Shown one piece after another: positions 29,547 to 38,782 of a stretch of DNA of 64,000 nt (the first letter of the stretch is position 1; the number at the start of each line of letters is the position of its first letter). Position numbers and translations under genes: made by a program. The stretch spans positions 682,001 to 746,000 of the forward strand of contig CAVYJW010000003.1 in assembly GCA_963768945.1 (NCBI GenBank). The letters run 5' to 3'. Source of the DNA: RYN-230 sp963768945. GTDB taxonomy: Bacteria > Actinomycetota > Actinomycetes > Streptosporangiales > Streptosporangiaceae. Under the pieces are notes generated by a model. That model did no database searches, had not been told where the DNA came from, and saw only the letters and a list, made by a program, of their open reading frames with translations.

Positions 29547-30624
29547 TCCGGGGCCCGGCCGCTCGCCCAGCCGCGACGGCGACGTGGCCTCTGCCCCGCC
29601 GCGGCGCTACGGCGACGTGGCCTCCGCACCGCCACGGCGCTACGGCGACGTGGCCGAACTGCTCGCGGGGGTGACCGCACGGACGGCCCTGGACGGGGTC
29701 CCGGGCAAGTCCGGAGCCCGGCTGGAGCGCGTCGTCATCGGCGGCCAGGGCTACGTGCTCAAGCACCTCGACCTGGGCGAGGACTGGACCATGCGAGCGT
29801 CCGGCTCGTTGCGGGGCGCGCCGCTGGAGCTGTGGGAACGGGGCATCCTGGCCCGCCTGCCTGGCTGCTTCAATCAGCCGATCGTGGGGGCTGCCCCCGA
29901 GGCCCGGGGCTGCGCCCTGCTGATGCGCGACGTGTCCCCCTGGCTGGTCCCGGTCACGGATGAGCCCATCCCGCTGGCCCAGCACCTGAGCTTCCTGCGG
30001 CACATGGCCGCCCTGCACGCCGCGTTCTGGGCCTGCGGTCCCGAGCTCGACGTGGTCCCCGCGATGCACCGCTACCTCGAGCTGTCTCCCTGGATGGCAC
30101 AAGCCGAGGCGGCCACGGAGTCGGCTAGGGGGACCGCGCACCTCGTGCCGCAACTGGTCGCCAAGGGCTGGCCGCTGCTGGAGGAGGTCGCTCCCGCCGC
30201 CGCGGCGGTGGTGACGCCGCTGGCCTACGACCCGGGCCGGCTGGTTGACGCGCTGTCCGGGACGCCGCACACGTTCGTGCACAGCAACTGGAAGCTGGAC
30301 AATCTCGGCACCGACGACGATGGTCGGACCGTCGTGCTCGACTGGGAACAGCCCGGGGTGGGCGCGCCGCTCAGCGACCTGGCCTGGTATCTGGCCATCA
30401 ACTGCCGCCGTCTCCCGCAGCCCAAGGAGACGGCGATCAGCGTCTACCGGGATGCGCTGGAGGACTGCGGGATCACCACCGGGCAGTGGTGGGACCGGCA
30501 GCTGGCCCTGTGTCTGCTCGGCGCCATGGTCCAGTTCGGCTGGGAGAAGGCACTCGGCGGCTACGACGAGGAGCTGGCATGGTGGGAGGCCAAGGCGTTG
30601 CAGGCCGCACCCCTGCTGAGCTGA
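29539..30624 (+). CDS. Aminoglycoside-phosphotransferase-fold protein, altered active site
   Basis: 361 aa from a GTG overlapping the previous gene. The APH/choline-kinase fold is shown by GYVLKHLDLGEDW, a Brenner-like loop at residues 248-255 and the Mg-binding strand VLDWEQPG (D268). In the Brenner loop the usual His-Gly-Asp is His-Ser-Asn (HSNWKLDN), so the catalytic aspartate is Asn250. The protein may be inactive as a kinase or may use D254. The N-terminal 40 residues are a DGDVASAPPRRY 11-mer repeat. It is coupled to the NTF2-like gene and the methyltransferase. Confidence 0.8.
   Translation: MPDPGPGRSPSRDGDVASAPPRRYGDVASAPPRRYGDVAELLAGVTARTALDGVPGKSGARLERVVIGGQGYVLKHLDLGEDWTMRASGSLRGAPLELWERGILARLPGCFNQPIVGAAPEARGCALLMRDVSPWLVPVTDEPIPLAQHLSFLRHMAALHAAFWACGPELDVVPAMHRYLELSPWMAQAEAATESARGTAHLVPQLVAKGWPLLEEVAPAAAAVVTPLAYDPGRLVDALSGTPHTFVHSNWKLDNLGTDDDGRTVVLDWEQPGVGAPLSDLAWYLAINCRRLPQPKETAISVYRDALEDCGITTGQWWDRQLALCLLGAMVQFGWEKALGGYDEELAWWEAKALQAAPLLS
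29578..29655. repeat. 33-bp tandem repeat at the start of the phosphotransferase gene
   Basis: About 2.4 units of a 33-bp sequence beginning GGCGACGTGGCCTC and ending CGGCGCTAC. It encodes an 11-residue repeat ahead of the fold proper. Confidence 0.88.
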
Positions 30625-31517
30625 GTGCCGCCGAGCTGGCGGGGGCTGAGCTGGCGGGGGCTGAGCCGACGGACGTTGAGCCGACTGAGGCTGAGCCGAC
30701 TGAGGCTGAGCTGGCGGACGCTGAACGGGCGCGCGAGATGCGGGCCGACTACGGAAAGGCCGCCGCGGGATGGGCCGCCGGCCCCGGACAGGTTTACGCC
30801 CCGCTGGCCCGGGCCCTGCTCGGGGCCTCCCCGGTCCCGGTGGCCGGCAGCCGGGTCCTCGATCTGGGTGCGGGCACCGGAGTGGCCGGCCGGGCCGCGC
30901 TGGCCGCCGGTGCGGAGCGGGTCGTGGCCGCCGACCTGGCCGCGGCCATGCTGCGGCTGATCACCCCACCGGAGCATCCTGTGGTCGCCGACGCCGTGGC
31001 GCTGCCATTCCGCGACCAGGCGTTCGATCTCGTCGTGGCCGCTTTCTGCCTCAACCATCTGGGCCGTCCCGGGGACGCACTGCGTGAGATCCGGCGGGTC
31101 GGCCACGGCCTGGCCGCCAGCATGTTCGCGCCCGGCTGGACCCACCCAGCCAAACAGGCCGTGAAGGAGGCGCTCCGCCCGTTCGGTTATCAGCCCCCCG
31201 CCTGGTACGAGTCCATGACAGGAGAGAGCGGATCCCTGGCAGAAGACAGCGGGCCGGCGTCGCGGGATCCGGCGCGGCTCGCCGACCAGGCGGTTGGCGC
31301 CGGGTTCAGCGACGTACGGGTCCGCACCATCAGCGTCCGGACGGGCCTGTCGGCCCCGGCGGAGCTGGCGTCGTGGCGGCTGGGCCTGGCGCACGTCGCC
31401 CCGTTCCTCCAGTCGCTGGACGCTCCGCGGCGGGCCGCGGCGCGCCGCGCCGCGGAGCAGGCCGTGGCCGGCACGGGGCCGCTGGTCGCCTCGATGTTCG
31501 TCCTCACCGCGCGCTGA
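30579..31517 (+). CDS. Class I SAM-dependent methyltransferase
   Basis: 312 aa from the ATG at 30579, which overlaps the end of the phosphotransferase gene; an ATG at 30738 (MRADYGKAAAGW) would remove the repeat and may be the ancestral start. SAM-binding motif I is VLDLGAGTGVAG (about residue 93), followed by ERVVAADLAAAMLRLI, VADAVALPFRDQAFDLV and FCLNHLGRPGDALREIRRV. This is the ubiquinone/menaquinone-methyltransferase-like Methyltransf_11 pattern. Residues about 13-52 are an AELAG/EPTEA pentapeptide run coded by a 15-bp array. The substrate is unknown. Confidence 0.82.
   Translation: MVGGQGVAGRTPAELSAAELAGAELAGAEPTDVEPTEAEPTEAELADAERAREMRADYGKAAAGWAAGPGQVYAPLARALLGASPVPVAGSRVLDLGAGTGVAGRAALAAGAERVVAADLAAAMLRLITPPEHPVVADAVALPFRDQAFDLVVAAFCLNHLGRPGDALREIRRVGHGLAASMFAPGWTHPAKQAVKEALRPFGYQPPAWYESMTGESGSLAEDSGPASRDPARLADQAVGAGFSDVRVRTISVRTGLSAPAELASWRLGLAHVAPFLQSLDAPRRAAARRAAEQAVAGTGPLVASMFVLTAR
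30615..30734. repeat. 15-bp tandem repeat at the start of the methyltransferase gene
   Basis: Eight 15-bp units of GCTGAGCTGGCGGGG / GCTGAGCCGACTGAG type from 30615 to 30734. The array also spans the stop codon of the upstream phosphotransferase gene, so the same repeat serves as the end of one gene and the beginning of the next. Confidence 0.9.
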
Positions 31518-31530
31518 ACGGACGGGCGGC

Positions 31531-34500
31531 TCAGCCGGCCAGGGCGCGCCAGCCACGCAGGCGCTGGTCCGCGCGCCGCCGCAGCCCGTCCGCGTACCCT
31601 TCCGCGTTCCGGGCCAGCCGATCGGCGCGGTCCGCCGCCCGGTCCAGCCACGCGGGATTGGCGAAGTCGGCGGCCACCTCCCCGGTCCACCACCACGCTT
31701 CCACCGCCACCGCGCTGTCGAGCAGATCCAGGTCAGCCTGGACACGATCCAGGTCCACCGGCCGTCCCAGGGCCCGGTCCGCCCGGTGCCGGAGCAGCCG
31801 GGCCACGCTGATGTAGCGGGGAACGCCGAGCGCTGCCGCCCGTGACTCCAGCTCGGCGGCCGCGACCGCGGCCTTCCCGGGGTCACCGCACAGCATCGCC
31901 AGGCGCCCCGTGATCAGCTGGTACTTCAGGCCCAGCCGCCAACCGAAGACCAGGTCGCCCTGCAGCAGCGCAGCTGCCTGCGCCAGCCGGGCCTGCGCGC
32001 TGTCCGGGTCGCCGGCCTCCAGGCACTGCTCGGCCAGGTCTTCCAGGGCGGCGATGGTGACCTCGGCCGTGCCCTGACGCTGGGCGATCTCCAGCGCGGC
32101 GATGTGCTGGTCGGCCGCTTCCCCGGCCGCCCCCACGTTGCGCAGCACCCAGCCCGCGAAGTTCACCGCGCGCCCCGCGAAGCGTGGCACCTGGCGCCGC
32201 TCCACCTCCTCGGTGTAGCGCGCGAACGAGGCCAGGGCCAGGGCCGGGCGGCCCGCGAGCGCGTGCGCGTGCCCGGTGAACAGGAGCGCGTGCAGCGTGG
32301 CCGAGGTGTGTTCCACCCCGACGTGCCCGCGGGCGGCCGGCCGCAGCAGTGACAGGGCCTCGGCGGCCCGGCTCTGATGTGCCCGGAGCACGCCCAGCCA
32401 CGCGGCCGCGGTCACCCGGGCCGTGCCCTCGGCGAGCGAGAAAGCCTCGCCGAGCAGCAACTCGGCCTGGGCCAGGTCACCCGCGGCGTGGTGGGTGCGG
32501 CCCCCGGCGGCCAGGCACCGGGCGCGGCTGGCCGGATCTTCCGCGGCCAGCGCGCCGTCCTCGGCGAACTGGGCGGCCTGCCCGAAGCGGCGGCCGAAGT
32601 ACGAGGCCCAGGCGCCCACCTCCAGGGCGGCCGGGCTCGCCTCCCCGGCGCGCTCCACATCCTCCAGGGCCTGGGTGTAGCGGCCGCGGCGGGTCCGGAC
32701 CCGGGCCCGCGCCAGCCATCCCTCCTGATCGGGGTGCAGCAGCAGCGCGTCGTCCAGCAGCGCCTCGGCCGCCGCATGGTCGAAGCGCTCCCCGGCCCGC
32801 GCCGACGCGTCCCGCAGCGCGCGCGAGGCGAGCGTCAGGTCACCGCCCAGGCGAGCCTGATGGGCCACCATCACCGGGTCCGCGTCTGGCCGCCGGGCGA
32901 GCACGCGGCCGGCCTGCCGGTGCAGCAGCGCGGCCCGGCCGGCGGTCGCACTCGCCGCCAGGGCCTCCCGCAGCAGCTCGTGCCGGAACCGGAGAGTTCC
33001 GTTGTCGTCGGCCAGGAACTGCCCGGCGACAGCGCGCTCGGCGTCATCCAGCAGGTCCACCACGCCCCGGCCCAGCACCGCCGCGAGCAGGTCGATGTCC
33101 AGCTCGGGGCCGATCACCGCGGCGGTGCGCAGCAGCACGCCGGCCGGGCCTAGATCGTCGCAGCGCGTGGACACCGACTCCACGAGCGAGGCCGGCAGCG
33201 GGCCGCCGGCTGCCTGCTGCGCCAGCTCGGTGAGGAAGAGCGGGTGGCCCTTGGACCGCTCGTACAGCTCGTCGACCCGCGCCAGCCCCACCAGTTCCGC
33301 GGCGGCGTCGCGGCCGAGCACGCCGAGGTGGATCAAGCTGGTGGCCGGCATCGGCTCGCCCGCGCCCGGGCGCACCGCCGCCACCACGGCCAGCGGTACC
33401 GCCGCGCGGCCCACGAACCGCAGCCAGTCCGGGAGCGCGCGGCCCCCCAGATGCGCATCGTCGATCGCCACGACCACCGGCCCCCGGCCGGTGAGCCTGC
33501 CGAGCACCCGGACCAGGGCCGCGTACAGGACGGCGGGGCCGAGCATGCTGTCGGCCAGGCTGGACCGCGCCGGTACGGCAGGGCCCGGTGCGAGGAGGGG
33601 ACCGAGCACCGGCTCGTCGCCGCCCAGCAGGTCCGCGGTCGCCTCAGGCCCGAGCTGGCGCAGCAGCGCAGCCAGCCCGGTGAGCAGAGCGTCCAGCGGG
33701 AGGGCCTGGTCGAGCTGTCCGCACGTGGCCATCAGCACCGTGTCACCGGCGGCCGCCCGCCGGTCGGCCCAGCTGCGCAGCAGGGTGGTCTTGCCGATGC
33801 CGGCCTCCCCGTCGATGACCACCACCTCGACGGCACCGGCGCGGGCGCGCATGGCCACGGCGTCCAGGTAGCCCAGTTCGTCCTTCCGGCCGACCAGCCC
33901 CAGGGACGCCGGGGCCGGGACGGGCCCGGCCGGGGCCAGCTCACCGCGCAGGATGGCCAGCTGCAGCGACTGCGTCTCCGGTGACGGGTCGGTCCCGAGC
34001 TCGTCGGCCAGGCGTTCCCGGGTACTGGCGTAGGCAGCCAGCGCCGCGGCCACCCGGCCGCCCATCACCTGGGCGCGCAGCAGAACCCGGAGCGCCGCCT
34101 CGTCGTAGGGGTCATGCTCCAGCGCGGTCGCGGCGGCGTCGGCGGCTGCCATCCAGTCCCCGGCGTCCAGCAGCGCGGTGGCCGCCACCTGGCGGGCGCG
34201 GCGGATCAGGCGCTCCAGGTCAGCGCGTTTCAGCTCGGCCCACTCGCCCGGCAGCGGGGCCGGGCCGTCGCCGCGGATCAGGGAGAGCGCGACGCGAGCC
34301 GCGGCGGCCGCCCCCACCACGTGGCCCGCCCGGCGCCGGCGGTCCATCTCCTCGGTGAGCCCGGTCAGTTCGGCGGCGTCCAGCCAGTCGCAGTGCAGCA
34401 GGTACCCGTGGTCACGGTGCTCGATCCGGTCGCGGCCCAGCACCGACCGCAGGCGGCTGACCAGCACGGCGATCTGCTCGTCGGGCTTCGCGGGCGGCGC

Positions 34501-34662
34501 GTCGCCCCACAGGGCGTCCTCGAGCGCGGCCGAGGTCACCACCTGCCCCCCGGCCAGGGCGAGCAGGTGCAGCGCCAGGCGCGCCTTCCGGCTGCCCAGC
34601 GACTGCGGCTCCATCCCATCGACACCGAAGTCGTTGAGCACCCGCACCGCGAGCGATCTCAT
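31531..34662 (-). CDS. Large SARP-type regulator (wHTH-BTAD-AAA-TPR)
   Basis: 1043 aa. Domains in order: an OmpR-like winged helix (about 1-90; KARLALHLLALAGG, DEQIAVLVSRLRSVLG); a bacterial transcriptional activation domain (about 95-235); a STAND/AAA ATPase with Walker A DGEAGIGKTTLL (about 285) and Walker B VVVAIDDAHLGG; then a long helical TPR-like C-terminus. Such proteins activate secondary-metabolite or morphological genes, binding direct repeats. It is divergent from the small cupin gene, and a four-copy 15-bp direct repeat lies in the shared gap. The ATG at 34662 was chosen because the frame further upstream covers that gap. Confidence 0.9.
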   Translation of the reverse strand: MRSLAVRVLNDFGVDGMEPQSLGSRKARLALHLLALAGGQVVTSAALEDALWGDAPPAKPDEQIAVLVSRLRSVLGRDRIEHRDHGYLLHCDWLDAAELTGLTEEMDRRRRAGHVVGAAAAARVALSLIRGDGPAPLPGEWAELKRADLERLIRRARQVAATALLDAGDWMAAADAAATALEHDPYDEAALRVLLRAQVMGGRVAAALAAYASTRERLADELGTDPSPETQSLQLAILRGELAPAGPVPAPASLGLVGRKDELGYLDAVAMRARAGAVEVVVIDGEAGIGKTTLLRSWADRRAAAGDTVLMATCGQLDQALPLDALLTGLAALLRQLGPEATADLLGGDEPVLGPLLAPGPAVPARSSLADSMLGPAVLYAALVRVLGRLTGRGPVVVAIDDAHLGGRALPDWLRFVGRAAVPLAVVAAVRPGAGEPMPATSLIHLGVLGRDAAAELVGLARVDELYERSKGHPLFLTELAQQAAGGPLPASLVESVSTRCDDLGPAGVLLRTAAVIGPELDIDLLAAVLGRGVVDLLDDAERAVAGQFLADDNGTLRFRHELLREALAASATAGRAALLHRQAGRVLARRPDADPVMVAHQARLGGDLTLASRALRDASARAGERFDHAAAEALLDDALLLHPDQEGWLARARVRTRRGRYTQALEDVERAGEASPAALEVGAWASYFGRRFGQAAQFAEDGALAAEDPASRARCLAAGGRTHHAAGDLAQAELLLGEAFSLAEGTARVTAAAWLGVLRAHQSRAAEALSLLRPAARGHVGVEHTSATLHALLFTGHAHALAGRPALALASFARYTEEVERRQVPRFAGRAVNFAGWVLRNVGAAGEAADQHIAALEIAQRQGTAEVTIAALEDLAEQCLEAGDPDSAQARLAQAAALLQGDLVFGWRLGLKYQLITGRLAMLCGDPGKAAVAAAELESRAAALGVPRYISVARLLRHRADRALGRPVDLDRVQADLDLLDSAVAVEAWWWTGEVAADFANPAWLDRAADRADRLARNAEGYADGLRRRADQRLRGWRALAG

Positions 34663-34723
34663 GCCGGTATCAAACCCCGGCGGGGCGCCAACCGCCAGGA
34701 CAGCGGCTGACAGGCCTGTGCTT

Positions 34724-34783
34724 ACAAGCTCAGCGGTTACATGTGCAGCGGCTGAAGGTGCAGTGGTTGCAAGTTCAGTGCAA
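34724..34783. repeat. Four degenerate 15-bp direct repeats between SARP and cupin genes
   Basis: Units at 34724, 34739, 34754 and 34769 share the core CAAG-(C/T)-TCAGCGGTT / GTGCAG(C/T)GG. SARP regulators are known to bind short direct repeats, so this could be the operator array. Equally, it may be one of the minisatellites seen elsewhere in the window that has aged. Confidence 0.6.
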
Positions 34784-34870
34784 CCCCGGCCGGCCATTCT
34801 CGGCGGAAAGAAACCCACGAGCCCTACGGGCAAGCCCACAAGCCCTGCAGGCAAAGGAGAAGTGAGTCCC

Positions 34871-35230
34871 ATGACCGGAAAAGCGGAGCAGAAGAGCTTC
34901 GAAACCCCCGACGAGGTCCGCCCGTTCGACCACGGGGCCCTGCACCTGCTCCGGATCGGCGGCGGGGAGGTCGGCCGGCTCACCCTGCAGCCGGGCTGGC
35001 GCTGGTCCCAGGACGTCAAGCCGCTCGCCGGAACCGAACTCTGCGAGGCGCCGCATTTCCAGTACCACGTGCAGGGCACGCTGCACATCGTGATGTCCGA
35101 CGGCGTGGAATTCGACGCCCGGCCGGGAGACGTCACCGCGCTGCCCCAGGGGCACGACGCCTGGGTGGTGGGGGACGAGCCGGTTGTCATCGTCGACTGG
35201 TACGGGGCCAGCAACTACGCCCGCGCCTGA
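34871..35230 (+). CDS. Cupin-domain protein
   Basis: 119 aa, ATG after AAAGGAGAAG. It is a single cupin barrel: LHLLRIGGGEVGRLTLQPGW, then APHFQYHVQGTLHIVMSDG and FDARPGDVTALPQGHDAWVVG. The first metal-binding motif is incomplete (HFQYH without the usual glutamate), so metal binding is uncertain. It is divergent from the SARP-type regulator, and is the most likely target of that protein in this window. Confidence 0.82.
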   Translation: MTGKAEQKSFETPDEVRPFDHGALHLLRIGGGEVGRLTLQPGWRWSQDVKPLAGTELCEAPHFQYHVQGTLHIVMSDGVEFDARPGDVTALPQGHDAWVVGDEPVVIVDWYGASNYARA

Positions 35231-35352
35231 TCGTGGCCGTGCGCCGGGCCGGCCCCTGTCTCGATCTGGGCCGGCCGGCAGGCCGTGAGGCATAGCCAGC
35301 GGCGTCGGGCCGGGATACTTTGCCTCCAGATAACCAAATATGGGGGGTTGCA

Positions 35353-36012
35353 ATGGCCGATGCGCCGTTTGTGTGGGAAAACCTGGGAAGGTACAAGGCC
35401 GAGGGCAGGTTCCTCGACGGCTATCCGGACGACCAGAGGACGTTCTTCTCCCCGCGCGACAACATGCACGGCTTGCTGGTCGCGCTGCTCGGGACGGCGC
35501 AGCACTCCATCGTGGTCAACATGTTCGGCTACGACGACGACGAGCTGAACGCGATCATCCAGGGCAAGCTGGCCGACGAGCAGGTCTACGTCCAGATGAG
35601 CCTGGACCGCAGCCAGGCCGCCGGCGTCCACGAAAAGGCGATCCTGGCCAAGTGGGCCAACAATGCCTTCGGTAACAGCATCGCCATTGGCACCAGTTCG
35701 GTGCACAACGCCATCTCCCACCTGAAGATCGTGATCATCGACGGCGTGTACACGGTCAAGGGCTCTACCAACTGGTCGCTCTCGGGGGAGCAGGAGCAGG
35801 ACAACGAGCTGACCCTGAGCCGTAACGCGGTGATCGCCGCCGAGACCCGCGCCATCCTCGACCTCAACCACGACTTCATGCTCAAGCAGATGGTCGGCTC
35901 GGGTCTCGACGTGTCCAAGTTCCTGGTCCCCGCGACCCCGGGCGCCACGCCCCCGCTGCCGCCTGAGCCCGCCAGCCTGTCCGCCAGCGAGATGGCGGTT
36001 CCGGCCTCCTGA
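35353..36012 (+). CDS. Phospholipase D-like single-HKD protein
   Basis: 219 aa from the ATG at 35353 (GGGGGG upstream). It carries one HKD motif, HLKIVIIDGVYTVKGSTNWS, with the downstream EQEQDNE acidic patch. PLD enzymes need two HKD motifs, so a homodimer is expected, as in Nuc-type endonucleases and some phosphodiesterases. There is no signal peptide. A Pro-rich C-terminal tail follows about residue 190. It is convergent with the response-regulator gene. Confidence 0.85.
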   Translation: MADAPFVWENLGRYKAEGRFLDGYPDDQRTFFSPRDNMHGLLVALLGTAQHSIVVNMFGYDDDELNAIIQGKLADEQVYVQMSLDRSQAAGVHEKAILAKWANNAFGNSIAIGTSSVHNAISHLKIVIIDGVYTVKGSTNWSLSGEQEQDNELTLSRNAVIAAETRAILDLNHDFMLKQMVGSGLDVSKFLVPATPGATPPLPPEPASLSASEMAVPAS

Positions 36013-36060
36013 CCGGCGCGGGGTCTCAGGGACAGGCCGGATCCCAGGACCAGGCCGGTC

Positions 36061-36737
36061 TCAGGACGCCGGGGGGCGGGGCTGGCTGGCCAGGGTGGTG
36101 TACGTTGCCACCTCGTCCGGCCGGATGAGCCCGTCCTCGATGGCCCGGGCCAGCAGGGCGTCCTTGGTGTGCGCGGGCCGCCCACCGTGGCGTACTTCAC
36201 CCGGGCCCGGTCGATGTACTGGCGGACGGTGTTCTCGGAGATCGACATCCGCCGCGCCACCGAGGCCTTGGACATGCCCTGGAACCACAGCAGCACCGCC
36301 TGCCGCTCCTTGCCGGACAGGGCGGGACGGCCCGGGCGGGGATCGGCGAGGATCGCCTTGGCCTGCGAACGGGTCACGCAGGGCCGGTCGGCCGCGGCCG
36401 CCAGCACCGCCTCGATGAGGTGATCACGGCCCTCGTCCTTGCTCACGTACGCGTAAGCGCCGGCATCCAGGACATCGAGGATCAAGGCCGGCTCGACATG
36501 CGCCGAGAAGACGACGATCCGGTGGCCGCTGGCCGTGAGCCGGGCCACCTCGTCCGCGATCATGCGCCCGCCGAGTTCAAGGTCCAGGATGAGCACGCCT
36601 CCCGCACGGGGCGCGTCCAGCCCGCTGATATCGCTGACGACCTGCGTCACCGCGATGCGCTGCTCCGGGTCTGCGCTGATCCACGAGATGACCCCTTCGA
36701 CCACGACCGGGTGATCGTCCACGATCGCGACCGTCAC
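36061..36737 (-). pseudogene. LuxR-type response regulator, frameshifted near the end
   Basis: The GTG start at 36737 overlaps the stop of the upstream reading frame. The receiver domain is clear (AIVDDHPVVVEGVI, phosphoacceptor in LILDLELGG, VSKDEG), as is the LuxR HTH (LSGKERQAVLLWFQGMSKASVARRM, ISENTVRQYIDRARVKY). The frame is lost at 36175-36183; the expected tail (HTKDALLARAIEDGLIRPDE to the stop at 36061) lies in the next frame. One inserted base in the GGGCCGCCC run would restore it. The DNA-binding helices are intact even without repair. Confidence 0.82.
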
Positions 36738-37096
36738 GTGGTTTTCCAACGCGCCTCCACCCACAGGCCCCGCTGGTCCCGCTGACTGCCTACGACCAGC
36801 CAGACCGGGCTGCTAGGCAGGTCCGGCTGGGCGGACGAGTCAGAGACCAGGCTGACGATCACGCCGTCGACCGTCCCTGTTTCAGTGACGCGCACCCGGG
36901 AGATTCCGTTGACAAGGACCGCAATGGCCAGGTCCGTGATGGCCCGGCGGCCTTCGGGCGCGGTCCGGCGGCCCTCCCGGGCCACGCGAGTACCCCGCCC
37001 CAGCGGCTGGCCGCGCCGGTCCTGCTCATCGCTTCTCCCACAGCCCTTATCGACGTCAGAGAGCAGTATGCAGTCGTGAATCACAACTTGCGACAA
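36734..37096 (-). CDS. Possible sensor-kinase remnant
   Basis: 120 aa frame ending in a GTGA overlap with the response-regulator start. The C-terminal half (ITDLAIAVLVNGISRVRVT, GTVDGVIVSLVSD) resembles the end of a HATPase domain, but the N, G1 and G2 boxes and any HisKA/DHp region are missing. A lone C-terminal scrap next to a response regulator suggests a deleted histidine kinase. The start is uncertain, as is whether it is expressed. Confidence 0.4.
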   Translation of the reverse strand: MSQVVIHDCILLSDVDKGCGRSDEQDRRGQPLGRGTRVAREGRRTAPEGRRAITDLAIAVLVNGISRVRVTETGTVDGVIVSLVSDSSAQPDLPSSPVWLVVGSQRDQRGLWVEARWKTT

Positions 37097-37150
37097 GAAT
37101 CCTAAATAAATACCCTACGCGGTGAAAGAGCCAGGCCGCTGGCCCGTTCG

Positions 37151-37522
37151 CTAGTCGAGCAGTTCCACCGTGGTGAACCGGATCGGCGTGTCACCGGCGT
37201 TCTCGAAATCGTGGATCATCGGTTCATCCGGCGAGTGGTCGGAGTAATTGGTGTCGCCGACGTGATACTCGCGGGTGATCATCGTGCCGTCCGCCGTGCG
37301 CTGGCGGCCGATCCCGCCGTCCACCACGGTCCAGAAATAGCGGCGGGTGTGCGCGTGGAACGGCCCGCGCTCACCGGGCATGAGCCGTACTTCCCAGACC
37401 CGGATGTGCTCGTTCTCGAACCAGAGCCGGGTGCCCACGTTCTCGTTTTCCGGAGCCGCGTTGAGTTCTCCCCGGTAGTCGGCGGGATCGAAACTCTCCT
37501 CGCGGATGATCGTGGCGGCCAT
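37151..37522 (-). CDS. Small cupin protein
   Basis: 123 aa, ATG at 37522 after AAGGAGAGAACGGG. The cupin pattern is VRLMPGERGPFHAHTRRYFW then EYHVGDTNYSDHSPDEPMIHDFENAG. Only part of the canonical metal set is present (His-x-His in FHAHTRRYF). It lies 34 bp behind the broken flavin monooxygenase gene on the same strand and probably belongs to the same transcript; cupins of this size often accompany oxygenases or lyases. Confidence 0.82.
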   Translation of the reverse strand: MAATIIREESFDPADYRGELNAAPENENVGTRLWFENEHIRVWEVRLMPGERGPFHAHTRRYFWTVVDGGIGRQRTADGTMITREYHVGDTNYSDHSPDEPMIHDFENAGDTPIRFTTVELLD

Positions 37523-37556
37523 CCCGTTCTCTCCTTCGTGGTAGGTGCCGGTCGTA

Positions 37557-38742
37557 TTAATTGCCCGGGCCGTACAGCCCGAAGATGAGCCGCGGATCCC
37601 CGGCCGGAAAGTGCCCAGGAACTGAGAGCTGTCGCCGATCTCCCGGCAGCGGGCGAGCAGGTCGCGGCCGAGCGCCAGCTGCCGGTGCTCCCAGGCCGCC
37701 AGCGCGGCGGGGACATCGCCGCCTGCCGCCGTGAGTTCCTCGGCCAGGGCCCACCCGTCCGCGGCGGCCTTGGCCGTCCCGGCCGCGGCGTGCGGCCGTA
37801 CCGCGAACGCCGCGTCGCCGATGAGGCAGATCCGCCCGAACGCCATCCGGGAACCTCGATGTCGGTCACCACCTGCACGAACGGCTCGGGTGCGCTCACC
37901 ACCGCCTCGGCGATGGGCGCGGCGAGCTGATCCCGGGCCGCCTGCCGCATGCTCGCCACCGCCGGTTCGCTCGCCGCGCCGGGCGGCAGTGAGACCGGCC
38001 GCCGAATCCCGTCCCGGCCGGTCATCAGGATGTCCAGCGGTGCTCCCTGGGCGACGTTGACGTACCAGACGATGTTGATGAGGCGGTCGCCCTCGGTCAG
38101 CGAGCCGTCCAGGGCGGGGATGGGGTAGACGAGGATGTGGCTGTCCGGCAGCACCTGGTAGGTGAGGGCGTCGCCGAGGATTCTGCGGGCGCCGGGGGAG
38201 AGGTCCCGCTCTGGCACGGTGCCGCGCCAGGCCACGTACCCGGAGTAGGCCGGGCGGACCGCGGGCAGCAGCCTGGCCCGGGCGGCCGAGCCGACCCCGT
38301 CGGCACAGACCACCAGATCAGACTCGGCGCGCTGGCTGGGCTGGCCTGGTCCGAGGGTGACCGTGACCGTGCCATGCTGCTCAGCGAAACCGGTCACCTC
38401 GGTAGCCAGCTGATAACGGCCGGCGTCGAGCAGGCTGAGCAGTGAGCGGTAGATCGTGTTCCAGGACGAGAAGCGGTAACGGTGCCGCCGCTCGTCCTGG
38501 ACACTGCCGTCGCGGTTCAGGAACCGGATCCACCCGGTGGACGAGCACACATCCGTGACCTGGAAGCCGCCCCGCTTGAGCAGGTAGTCCAGGGTCGTGT
38601 CGAGCGCGGCGATACCCGCGCCCCGGGCCTGCAGCGCGGTCGAGGACCGCTCGAAGACCCGGACGTCACAGCCGGCGTCCCGGAGCACCAGGGCCGCGGT
38701 GAGGCCGCCTAGCGACCCGCCGGCGATGCTGACCCGGGGCAT
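37557..38742 (-). pseudogene. FAD-dependent aromatic monooxygenase, two frameshifts
   Basis: From the ATG at 38742 the protein starts with the FAD motif SIAGGSLGGLTAALVLRDAG and continues with VCADGVGSAAR. The frame breaks at 37846-37851; the second FAD/ribityl motif (ICLIGDAAFAVRPHAAAG) and helix follow in another frame. A second break at 37611-37619 separates the natural end (DPRLIFGLYGPGN, stop at 37557). Each break is repaired by one added G/C in a three-base run. It resembles 2,6-dihydroxypyridine- or salicylate-type hydroxylases. If the sequence is correct the enzyme is dead. Confidence 0.82.
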
Positions 38743-38782
38743 CCTGGACACCGGCTGTGCTCCTCCCGCGCCCGGTCGCTGG

